A DNA stretch of 36,850 nucleotides, taken from Deltaproteobacteria bacterium. GTDB taxonomy: Bacteria; Desulfobacterota; Binatia; UTPRO1. This document shows, piece by piece, positions 1-7,858 of the stretch. The stretch is taken from positions 1-36,850 of the forward strand of contig JADLHM010000072.1 of NCBI GenBank assembly GCA_020848745.1. Direction: 5' to 3'. Made by a program: the position numbers and the translations under genes. Within the stretch, counting starts at the first letter, position 1. Each line of letters begins with the position of its first letter. The notes beneath the pieces are model-generated. The model ran no database searches. It saw nothing but the letters and a program-made list of their open reading frames with translations, and was not told the DNA's origin.

Positions 1-3
1 CAT

Positions 4-50
4 GGGACTCCCCTTCGTGTGGCTTTGAGCGGCTCACGGAGGGGAGTCCC
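4..50. other. Long hairpin, 16-bp stem
   Basis: Arms 4-19 and 35-50 are complementary at 15 of 16 positions, separated by a 15-base loop. The arms begin and end with GGGACTCCCC / GGGGAGTCCC. No T-run follows on the plus strand. It may be a terminator for a gene left of the window or part of a palindromic repeat. Its function cannot be decided from this sequence. Confidence 0.5.
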
Positions 51-88
51 GTCGTTAGACTCCCGGAAATGTCAAACTTCGGCTGCCT

Positions 89-105
89 CCCCGGCATAGC
101 CGGGG
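89..105. other. Short perfect hairpin
   Basis: CCCCGGC, ATA, GCCGGGG: a perfect 7-bp stem with a 3-base loop, about 40 bases after the longer hairpin at 4-50. A GGGACTC-like string (105-111) recurs just after it, echoing the first hairpin. The rest of 106-245 shows no gene or clear signal. Confidence 0.4.
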
Positions 106-245
106 GGACTCCTGGATTGGTCTAGCCCGGCGCACGCGCCATCCGCTCCCCGGCGCCGAGCGCCGCCGCGACTTCGGCGGCTACGGAACGGCCGACGGGA
201 GAACGGCCGCCCGGAGCCGCCGCGTCCGCTCCGATCGCCGTGCGC

Positions 246-1040
246 TCAATGATGACCGTGCGCGCCGTGGTCGTGGCGGCCCGGCGCGGCGTCGGCGCCG
301 GACGGAAACGGCAGGGTCATGAGGATCCGCGCTCCCCCGAGGTCGACGTCGACCGTCACGTCGTCGTCGTCCGCACGCCGGCTCTCACCGGTGACGACGA
401 GGCCTCCCCGTTCGGGCGCCGGGGTCAGGCGACCCTCGCGCGCACGGCCGGCGCGATCACGGATCCGCGCGCTGCCGGACGCTGCGGCGACGTCGAGCGG
501 CTGCATGAAGGCGTCGAGCAGATACACGCGCACCTCGCCGCCGACGCGGCCCACGAGCTCGACGTGGCGGTCGCCGGACATGCCGATCACGCCGCCGTGC
601 GGCGCCAGATCGTGGTCGTGGGCGCGCCACACCTCCTCGACCGCGATCGAGCGCAATCCCGCCTCCTCGCCGACCCGACCCGCGACGCGCACGCGGGCGC
701 CGTGCTGCGCCAGCCACCGCGCGCGCTCGGCGGGCACTCCCCGACCGACCCGCAGCAGCCAGAGCTCGCCGGTCGCCTCGTCGCGGAGAAACCGCGTGGT
801 CCCGTCCCGCGCGACGCCGGCGAGCCGCGCGCAGAGGTCGTCCGAGCCCGCGTCGCTCCGCGGCGCGCACGGATCGGGCACGACGTCGCCGGCCGCCGTC
901 GCGCGGTCGGCCGCGTACCCGTACGCCCACGACGCCGCGACGAGCAGCGCGGCGCACGCGCTCCGTCGCAACGTACGCCCGGGTGATGGGCTCGTCATCG
1001 AGCGGCCGCCGCGGCCGCCGCGCTCTCGCATGTCGTTCAT
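246..1040 (-). CDS. Exported protein with His-rich tail, unknown function
   Basis: 264 residues. The start at 1040 is preceded by GGAG at suitable spacing; in-frame Met codons at 1031 and 998 are alternatives. Residues about 24-44 are a hydrophobic export signal ending near Ala-rich sequence. A Gly-Val-Ile-Gly-Met segment near residues 150-175, followed by a Tyr-Leu-Leu-Asp-Ala-Phe string, recalls small periplasmic domains I associate with heavy-metal efflux loci, but I cannot name a family securely. The C-terminus ends in a His-rich tail (HDHGAHGHH) that could bind metal. It lies 43 bases downstream of the beta-lactamase-kinase fusion gene on the same strand and is probably cotranscribed with it. 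Function unknown. Confidence 0.65.
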   Translation of the reverse strand: MNDMRERGGRGGRSMTSPSPGRTLRRSACAALLVAASWAYGYAADRATAAGDVVPDPCAPRSDAGSDDLCARLAGVARDGTTRFLRDEATGELWLLRVGRGVPAERARWLAQHGARVRVAGRVGEEAGLRSIAVEEVWRAHDHDLAPHGGVIGMSGDRHVELVGRVGGEVRVYLLDAFMQPLDVAAASGSARIRDRAGRAREGRLTPAPERGGLVVTGESRRADDDDVTVDVDLGGARILMTLPFPSGADAAPGRHDHGAHGHH

Positions 1041-1083
1041 CGTGATCTCCGAAAACGGGGCATGAGACGTCCGGGCGGTCTCC

Positions 1084-3015
1084 TCAGCGGACGGCGATCT
1101 TTCCGGCGTCGACGTCCGCGAGGAGGTCCGCGATACGTTGCTTCAGCAGTCGGATCTCCTTCGTGGTGAGACCGAGCTGGATCCTGTCGGGGGCGATGCG
1201 GACGCCCTTCGCCGGATCGATGGGGGCGGTACCGCGGGCGAGCCGGAAGATGCCGCTCGCGTCCCTGTTCATGTCGAACAACGCCGCGAGCCGGTCCACC
1301 TCCTCCGTCGGCAGCGCGCGCAGGCGCGCGATCGGATCGGCGCGGAGCCAGGGCACGCGGATCTCGTTCCAGTTGGGAACGAAGAAGTTCCACGGGAACC
1401 CTTCGAACGAGATGCCGTTGTCGATGGCGAAAATGCGGGGGTCGTTCGGATCCGTGGAGATGAGGAAGTTGCCTTCCCGACCGTCACGATGGTCGATGAG
1501 GTACGTGACGAGGTTCAGGTCGGCGAGATGCCGGGCGAGATGCGGATTCTCCTCGACGCGCCGCGCGATGTCCTCGTCGAGATCGTCCACGACCTCCACG
1601 TCGTTCATCCAGACCGCGAACAGTCCGAGGACACACGACGTCCTCGGGACGCTCGGGGTCGCCTTCGCGTCGGCGACGCCGTACACGTCGAGCGGGATGC
1701 AGCGAGGCACCGGCGTCGGCACGACGTAGTCCTCCTCGTCGAAGAGCCAGCGCTGGATCACGTAGGCCGCCAGCTCCTTGCGGGGCGAGTTGTTCCAGCC
1801 GTCGAGCGTCTTGTCCGGGAAGCGCTTCCACTTCACCTTCAACGTCTGTCCGTCCGCGAACCGCACGATGAACCGGGCCGCACCGGTCACACCCGCGCCC
1901 GCGCTCTTCACCTCGGTGATCTCGAAGTCGTCGAAGGCGAGCTTCAAGTCGAGCACCGATGGCGCCATCGGCCAGTTCCGCGGCAACGGCTTTCCGACCT
2001 GCTCCGGAGGTCCGAAGAGATACTGCGCCGCGCGATGGGTGAGCTGCGCGATCAGCTCGCCGCGGTAGGCGGGTGTCGCCTCGGTGAAGACGGCGAGCGC
2101 GAACTGGTGCCCGTCGGGAGCGCGCACGATGCCGGCGTCGGCGTAGTCCGGACCCCAGGTGCCGCTCTTCGCGTACACCTCGAGGCCCGGGATGCGCGCC
2201 GCGCCGCCGGCGATGCGACGCGCCAGGTGCGGCTGCTGCTTCGGGTCGCGCTTCATCCGGCGGCGGACGGTGGCGGAGTCCCCGGGCGTGAGCGCGCGAT
2301 CGGTCGCGAGCAGCCCGAGCAGCTTCGCCGTGCCGATCGCGCTCATGGCCTGGCGGTTCGGGTACTCGCCGTCGTCGCTCACGAGGCCGCCGGTGAGGGT
2401 GCGATCGCGCAAGAACTGACGATCGCGGCCGGCGAGATCGCCGCCGCCGTCGTAGGTGGGATTCACGCAATGGAGGTCGTCGATGCCGAGATCCTGGAGC
2501 CAGCGTTTCACGACCTGCCGGCGCTCGCGGTACGCACGGTACTCGTGCGGCGGCAACTCCGGTCCGGGCGTGGTCTCCGTGAGTCGTGCGAACACCTTCT
2601 GCGTCGCCTGATTGCTGCTCTCGCGGATCATCGCCTCGAGCTGCTCGTCGAGCGCGGGGTCGATGGTGAGCCGCCCTTCTTCCCGCCAGCGGTAGGCCGC
2701 CATCAGGTACACGAACTTGACGACGCTCGCCGGGTAGATCGGTCGATCGCCTCCGACGTGCGCGAGACGGGGCGGCCCGTCCGTCGGAATATCGAGCAGC
2801 GCGACGCCGATCGTGGCGCGCCGCAGCGACGGATCGGATCCGGCGAGGGTCGCCATCGTGCGATCCAGGAACGTCTGCAGCTCGGGCGCGGGACGGGTCG
2901 TCGCGAGCCAGGCTCGCGCCGCCATCGCGGCGGGCGGCCCGGTCGCGGCCGCGGCGAGGCCGCTCATCGACCCGAGGAGCAGCGCGGCAAGTGCCGATCG
3001 CGTGATCGCACGCAT
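1084..3015 (-). CDS. Exported beta-lactamase-like hydrolase fused to a kinase-like domain
   Basis: 643 residues. I start at 3015 because the next residues form a signal peptide (MRAITRSALAALLLG, Ala-rich cleavage region); the frame is open to 3132, and 3030 is an alternative start. Residues about 40-330 carry the serine beta-lactamase/DD-peptidase motifs: SVVK at 97-100 (nucleophile Ser97, Lys100), SSN at 133-135 and KSG at 283-285. Residues about 355-640 look like a protein- or lipid-kinase fold: a possible ATP-binding lysine in LKVKWK (393/395), a candidate helix-C Glu414, HRD at 509-511 with Asn516 exactly five residues after the Asp, and DNG at 532-534 in place of DFG. Both domains retain their key residues. 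What is phosphorylated, if anything, is unknown. A divergent operon of envelope enzymes lies next door. The hydrolase assignment is firm; the kinase assignment is motif-based. Confidence 0.85.
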   Translation of the reverse strand: MRAITRSALAALLLGSMSGLAAAATGPPAAMAARAWLATTRPAPELQTFLDRTMATLAGSDPSLRRATIGVALLDIPTDGPPRLAHVGGDRPIYPASVVKFVYLMAAYRWREEGRLTIDPALDEQLEAMIRESSNQATQKVFARLTETTPGPELPPHEYRAYRERRQVVKRWLQDLGIDDLHCVNPTYDGGGDLAGRDRQFLRDRTLTGGLVSDDGEYPNRQAMSAIGTAKLLGLLATDRALTPGDSATVRRRMKRDPKQQPHLARRIAGGAARIPGLEVYAKSGTWGPDYADAGIVRAPDGHQFALAVFTEATPAYRGELIAQLTHRAAQYLFGPPEQVGKPLPRNWPMAPSVLDLKLAFDDFEITEVKSAGAGVTGAARFIVRFADGQTLKVKWKRFPDKTLDGWNNSPRKELAAYVIQRWLFDEEDYVVPTPVPRCIPLDVYGVADAKATPSVPRTSCVLGLFAVWMNDVEVVDDLDEDIARRVEENPHLARHLADLNLVTYLIDHRDGREGNFLISTDPNDPRIFAIDNGISFEGFPWNFFVPNWNEIRVPWLRADPIARLRALPTEEVDRLAALFDMNRDASGIFRLARGTAPIDPAKGVRIAPDRIQLGLTTKEIRLLKQRIADLLADVDAGKIAVR

Positions 3016-3134
3016 GTGCCCCGGCACCATAGCGGGAACCCGAGGCAGCGTCAGCGCCCGACGACACGCCCGACGAGGTTTCTCACCCGCGGGATTTCCG
3101 GTACAACCCGCGCCTTTCGACGGAGGGGGCACAG
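3016..3134. promoter_or_regulatory. Divergent intergenic region of the envelope locus
   Basis: This 119-bp spacer separates the two divergent transcription units and must hold both start regions. A GGAGGGGG string sits just before the ATG at 3135 and can serve as its ribosome binding site. A TACAAC hexamer in the middle could be a plus-strand -10, but no good -35 lies upstream of it. I see no clear operator palindrome. Confidence 0.3.
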
Positions 3135-6100
3135 ATGGAACGATGGCAACGTGGGCTCGCGGCGACGGTGCTGTTGTCGGCGGCGCTCGGCCTGACGGCT
3201 CCGGGGGAGACGTTCGAGGCGCCGACGCTCTCGCCGGCTCAAGAAAAGACCTTGAAGCAGAACTTCGCGCTCTGCCTGAGCAAGCTGAAGGGTCCCTACA
3301 CGGAGAATTTCTGCCTCTGCCGCGACGGCGAGAAGCGCGCCGTACAGGCGCCGAACGGCGCCGTCCGCATCCCGTGCCCGAACCCGATCTTCTGCGCCGC
3401 GTACCGCGCGCCCTGGGCTGAAGCGCTCGCCAAGGAGCGCATGTACATCGCGAACATCTTCTCGCGCGACGCGAACCTCTGGTCGACCTTCCCGAACCAC
3501 CACGACCTCGTGCGCGGCTACGTCCTCGAGAAGTATTTCATCGAGACGCACCCCAACCACAAGCTCGCGCAGATGAAGCAGTACCGCGGGCTCTCGAGCG
3601 CCGAGGAGGAGATTCCGGCGGCGCTGGCGTTCTTCGAGAAGTACCTCGGCTCCGACGAGTTCGACGGCAACCGTCACTACGTCCTCGCCTACGAGCTGCA
3701 ACGCCGCTACTTCGCGCGCGACGACGTCGGCCAGGTGCAGAAGGTGCGCAACCTGGCGGTGCGGATCGAGCAAGCGCGCGCCGATTTCAAGCCGCTGAAG
3801 GACGCCGTCCACAACCAGGTGTCGGCGGGGTTGATCCCGGGCCTCGCCGCGTACCGCGCGAAGCTTCCCGCGGGGGCCACGCGCGACCAGCTCGACGACC
3901 TCATCCGCGAGATCCAGAAGCTGACCGTTCTCGACGAAAGCGCCCTCGCGCCGCAGGTGCAGGGGATCGCCGACCAAAAGACGCGCGACGAGTTGGCGGC
4001 GCTCCTGCCGAACACCGCGGCGGCGCCGGTCGACGCGGTGGTCGCGCTCGGCAAGATGATGGCGGCGGCGCGGCGCGCCGTCGCCGCTCGCGCCGTGCCG
4101 CCCGCCGACATGCGCCGCCTCGTCGATCTCGCGATCACCGCCGCGCAGGTCCTCCAGCACCGCGGCAGCTCGCTCCTCGCCACCGCGGGCACGACCGCGC
4201 AGCAGCACGTGGCGATGCTCGGCGCGCTCACCGAGGCCGCCTACGGCACCGGGCTGCTGAACGCGCGCGAGCGCGACGCGGCGGGCGCCGCCGTCCGCGA
4301 CCTCGGGGCGCACGCCTCCCCGGACCGCACCGAGTTCGCACGCCGGCTCCGCGAGGCCAAGCGGGTCGTCGAGTGGGCCCAGGGCAACGCCGAGCTCGGC
4401 TTCGCCGAGGTGATGGCGCCCTGGACCTTCCTCCTCCCCGACACCGCCGGCATCCGCGACGACGTGCTGCGCGGCTCGCCGCTCATCCTCTACGCCGAGG
4501 TCGCGAGCCGGCTCGACGACTTCGTCGCCGGCGGCGACCGCCCGAAGCACCGCTTCTTCGGCGCCACGGTCGAGAGCGACGTGCGAGCGCTCAACCCGGG
4601 CCTCGCCTACGGACGGCTGCGGGTCGGCCCGAAGGACCACGGCTACACGCGCGACGAGATCGTCGCGCTCACGGAGACGCCCGCCGACCTCGACCCCGCG
4701 GCCGGCATCCTCACCCAGGGCGAAGGCAACGTGCTCTCGCACGTCCAGCTCCTCGCGCGCGCGCTCGGCATTCCGAACATCGTCCTCGGCCCCAAGGCCT
4801 TCGATCGCCTCCGCATGCACGACGGCAAAGCCGTGGTGCTGATCGCGACCCCGGGCGGCCGCGTCGTCATCGAGGAGGCGACGAGCCTGTCGCCCGAGAT
4901 CCGCGAGGCGTACGCCGAGTACACGCGCAACGAGACGCGCACGGCGGCGGGAACGCTCGGCGGCGGCGCCAAGCGCCTCCACATCGACCGCGCCAAGATC
5001 GACCTCGGACCGAAGCTGCCGATCGACCTGCGGAACGTACGGCGCAAGGACTCGGGTGTCTTCTGCGGCCCGAAGGCGGCGTTCCTCGGTGAGCTGAAAT
5101 CGCTCTTCCCGGACCACGTGGCGCGCGGGATCGTGGTGCCGTTCGGCGCGTACCACGCGCACTACTCGCGGGCGACGGTCGTCGTTCCCGACGCGCTGCG
5201 CGGTCGGAGCGTCGCGACGCCGGGCGAGCCGCTCCCGGCGTTCGTCGAGCGCACCTACCGGACGTTCTTTGACGAGCTCGCGCCGTCGGGAAAGAGCGAG
5301 CGCGAGCTCTCGGAGTGGATCGAGCCGCGCCTCGAGGTGATCCGCTCCACCATCCGCGCCACGCCGCTCGACCCGGCGCTCCGCCAGGCGATCCGCGACG
5401 GGCTCGCGAAGAACGGCCTGCTGCGCGGCGGCGACGACACGGTCGGCTGCTTCGTGCGGAGCGACACCAACGTCGAGGACCTCGACAACTTCAACGGCGC
5501 CGGGCTGAACCTCACGGTCTTCAACCGGCGCACGCTCGACGACATCTACGCCGGTCTCACCGAGGTGTGGGCGTCGCCGTTCCAGTTCCGCTCGTTCTCG
5601 TGGCGGCAGACCCTCATCGACGACCCGATCTGGGTGCTCTCGTCGGTCGTCATCCTCGAGTCGGTGCCGTCGGAGAAGTCGGGCGTGCTCGTCACCGCCG
5701 ACGTGAACGGCGGCGAGCCCGGGAAGATGCTGGTCGCGACGTCGGAAGGCGTCGGCGGCGCGGTCGACGGGACGTCGGCGGAGACGCTCCTCTGGTCGCC
5801 CCACGGCGTCGAGCTCCTCACCCTCTTCAAGTCGCCGTGGCGGAACGCGCTCGACGTCGACGGCGGCAGCAAGATCGTCCCCTCGACCGGACGCGACACC
5901 GTCCTCGAGCCGGCCGAGCTCGAGCAACTCGTCGCGGCCGGCAAGAAGATCACCGACGAGTTCACGCCGGTTCGGAACGCCGCCGGGAAGCCGAAGCCCT
6001 GGGACATAGAGTTCGGATTCACCAACGGCAAGCTCTGGCTCTTCCAGTGCCGTCCGTTCCTCGGCAACGACGAGCTCAAGAACATCCCGGCCCTGGCGGC

Positions 6101-6164
6101 GCTCGACAGCCCGCCGAGCGGCGCCCGCACGGCCAAGCTCTCGCTCGCGCAGGTCCTGAGATGA
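3135..6164 (+). CDS. Exported dikinase-like protein (His domain then C-terminal ATP-grasp)
   Basis: 1009 residues. Residues 1-22 are a signal peptide. Five cysteines between residues 47 and 87 (47, 60, 62, 81, 87) fit disulfides outside the cytoplasm. Residues about 90-500 are largely helical and unrecognised. A phosphohistidine domain of the PEP-utiliser family follows: GEGNVLSH with His536 in the catalytic position, then ARALGIPN. The C-terminal part is the pyruvate-phosphate-dikinase-type ATP-grasp domain, with VRSDTNVEDL around Arg775 and a closing DIEFGF...QCRPF block near 953-973. His domain before ATP-grasp is the order in alpha-glucan water dikinase, the reverse of PEP synthase. The RSD-x-N-x-EDL motif also resembles that family. 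No starch-binding module is evident. First gene of an operon with two L,D-transpeptidase-like genes; its stop overlaps the next start. The substrate is unknown. Confidence 0.85.
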   Translation: MERWQRGLAATVLLSAALGLTAPGETFEAPTLSPAQEKTLKQNFALCLSKLKGPYTENFCLCRDGEKRAVQAPNGAVRIPCPNPIFCAAYRAPWAEALAKERMYIANIFSRDANLWSTFPNHHDLVRGYVLEKYFIETHPNHKLAQMKQYRGLSSAEEEIPAALAFFEKYLGSDEFDGNRHYVLAYELQRRYFARDDVGQVQKVRNLAVRIEQARADFKPLKDAVHNQVSAGLIPGLAAYRAKLPAGATRDQLDDLIREIQKLTVLDESALAPQVQGIADQKTRDELAALLPNTAAAPVDAVVALGKMMAAARRAVAARAVPPADMRRLVDLAITAAQVLQHRGSSLLATAGTTAQQHVAMLGALTEAAYGTGLLNARERDAAGAAVRDLGAHASPDRTEFARRLREAKRVVEWAQGNAELGFAEVMAPWTFLLPDTAGIRDDVLRGSPLILYAEVASRLDDFVAGGDRPKHRFFGATVESDVRALNPGLAYGRLRVGPKDHGYTRDEIVALTETPADLDPAAGILTQGEGNVLSHVQLLARALGIPNIVLGPKAFDRLRMHDGKAVVLIATPGGRVVIEEATSLSPEIREAYAEYTRNETRTAAGTLGGGAKRLHIDRAKIDLGPKLPIDLRNVRRKDSGVFCGPKAAFLGELKSLFPDHVARGIVVPFGAYHAHYSRATVVVPDALRGRSVATPGEPLPAFVERTYRTFFDELAPSGKSERELSEWIEPRLEVIRSTIRATPLDPALRQAIRDGLAKNGLLRGGDDTVGCFVRSDTNVEDLDNFNGAGLNLTVFNRRTLDDIYAGLTEVWASPFQFRSFSWRQTLIDDPIWVLSSVVILESVPSEKSGVLVTADVNGGEPGKMLVATSEGVGGAVDGTSAETLLWSPHGVELLTLFKSPWRNALDVDGGSKIVPSTGRDTVLEPAELEQLVAAGKKITDEFTPVRNAAGKPKPWDIEFGFTNGKLWLFQCRPFLGNDELKNIPALAALDSPPSGARTAKLSLAQVLR

Positions 6165-7834
6165 GGGGGCGCGCGCGGCCGACCGCGGTGCGGATCGGCG
6201 TGTGGACGCGGAGCCTCGTCGCGATCGCAACCGTCGCGGCCGGGCTCGCGGCGCCGCTACGCGCGCACGCAGCACTCGCGGCGGGCGACACCACCTGGGA
6301 CGGCAGCGAGCCCCCGACCGGCATCTATTTCCATTGGTACGAGCCGTCGTTCTACGCCGGCTTCGCGCCCCGGACACAAGACCCGAGCCGGGTCCACATC
6401 GAGCTCGCACGCGGCAATCAGGTGCGGGTGACGGTCGTCCTCGGCGACGCCGAGCTCGCCGCCTACCTCGGCGACCTGCAGGAGCGCCGCGCGGTCGTCC
6501 AGGAGCTCGTGGACCGGAAGATCCTCACCCTCAGCACGAACCGCGAGTGGGAGCGCTTCACGAAGGCGCTCGACGACGCCGGCGTCGGGGCGGCGCTCGG
6601 CGCCCGCGCGAGCACGAGCCCCGAAGCGTGGCGCGCGAAGAGCCTCGCGGTGATGAAGACGTTGAATCCCGAGCGCGTGTTCTCGATCACGATGCCGCTC
6701 GCCGGGGTCGCGGCGCGCTGGCGGCCCGTGGTCGCCGCCATCGACGGCACGGACCCGGCGCAGCGCCTCGACGCCGCAAACGCCGTCCTCCCCGGCCGGA
6801 TCGTGCTCGAGCAGCTGCCGCCGCCGGTGGACAGCGCGCTCGGCCGCTGCATCGACCCGGCGCGCGGCGGCAAGGACCTCGTCCCCGCCTTCGAGCTCTG
6901 CGTGAAGAACTTCGTCGAGCTCGCGAGCGGATCCCATTACCGCGTGCCGAACGATGCCGTCGTCGCCGACGAGTTCACGGCGATCTATCCCGCCGGCACG
7001 GTCGAGGGAACGACGACCTACAAGGGCGAGAAGCTCCCCGACTTCGGCGTGACCGGCGTCTGGCCGCTCATCCGCCGCACGCACGGCCGCGGCATCCTCG
7101 GCATGGTCGACTACCTCTCGCCGAATCCGGGCTACGGCTACATCGTGATGCTGCCCTACCAATACGCGGGCGGAATCACCTACAACGCGTTCCACAACGC
7201 CGGCGTGCGCTGCCAGCTGAACAGCACGCCCTTCCTGCCGAGCGCCTGGCGCAAGGTCGCGGGCGAGCGCAGCGGCAAGCCGTACGAGAACCTGTGGATC
7301 GTCGGCCGCGGCCCGACGTCGCACGGCTGCACGCGCCTGCCGTCGGGGCACATGAGCGAGCTCCGCCAGATCGTCCCGTCGGAATCGGACACGCTCCTGC
7401 GGGTGCAGACCCACCGCAACCTGCCGGGCTGCTACGACGCGTTCGACATCGACGGCGACGGCGCGCCCGAAGTGATGGGCGTGCAGTACTACCTCGCGTA
7501 CCGCAGCAACGAGCACACGCCGGTGAAGGCGTGGGTGAGCAACCGGCGCGAGCCCTTCTACCGCTGGCTCTACGGCGACAACGTGGTGCTCGGCGCCGTC
7601 GGCGCGACGCGCCTGAAGGACGTACCGGTCTGCCGCTTCGTCGGCAGGAAGGCGTCGGAGCGCACGGTACTCCACGACCTGCCGCTCCACGAGGCTCCAT
7701 ACCAGCCGGAGCAGATCCAGTTCTTCCGCGCCAAGGTCGCGCCCGAGAGCACGCCGGGATTCGAGCTGAACCGCGAGTTGCGTAAGGTCGGCGCCGGGCA
7801 CACGCTCGACCGCTCGCGTCTGCTGCTCCAGTAA
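6161..7834 (+). CDS. L,D-transpeptidase-like exported protein, copy 1
   Basis: 557 residues. The ATG at 6161 overlaps the preceding TGA (ATGA), so translation is probably coupled to the dikinase gene. A signal peptide covers about residues 1-37 (cleavage near AHA-A). The catalytic signature SHGCTR occurs at 387-392 with Cys390 as nucleophile, as in YkuD-type L,D-transpeptidases, which cross-link or anchor to peptidoglycan. The likely partner His345 lies about 45 residues upstream, more than the usual 14-17, so the domain has an insertion or a divergent fold. After it comes FDIDGDGAPEVMG (428-440), which resembles a calcium-binding DxDGD loop. The protein is strongly similar to its downstream neighbour along the whole length (shared FAPRTQDP near 68-75, EAPYQPE near 511-517). 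The family call rests on the Cys motif; the substrate is unknown. Confidence 0.8.
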   Translation: MRGRARPTAVRIGVWTRSLVAIATVAAGLAAPLRAHAALAAGDTTWDGSEPPTGIYFHWYEPSFYAGFAPRTQDPSRVHIELARGNQVRVTVVLGDAELAAYLGDLQERRAVVQELVDRKILTLSTNREWERFTKALDDAGVGAALGARASTSPEAWRAKSLAVMKTLNPERVFSITMPLAGVAARWRPVVAAIDGTDPAQRLDAANAVLPGRIVLEQLPPPVDSALGRCIDPARGGKDLVPAFELCVKNFVELASGSHYRVPNDAVVADEFTAIYPAGTVEGTTTYKGEKLPDFGVTGVWPLIRRTHGRGILGMVDYLSPNPGYGYIVMLPYQYAGGITYNAFHNAGVRCQLNSTPFLPSAWRKVAGERSGKPYENLWIVGRGPTSHGCTRLPSGHMSELRQIVPSESDTLLRVQTHRNLPGCYDAFDIDGDGAPEVMGVQYYLAYRSNEHTPVKAWVSNRREPFYRWLYGDNVVLGAVGATRLKDVPVCRFVGRKASERTVLHDLPLHEAPYQPEQIQFFRAKVAPESTPGFELNRELRKVGAGHTLDRSRLLLQ

Positions 7835-7858
7835 CGACCCGCCGCCGAAGGAGGATCC

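Noticed and set aside
3051-6410. Very long minus-strand open frame (over 1,100 codons) opposite the dikinase gene
   Set aside because: Its residue composition is Arg/Glu/Leu-rich with no domain motifs, and it is the antisense shadow of a GC-rich gene whose plus-strand product has clear motifs.
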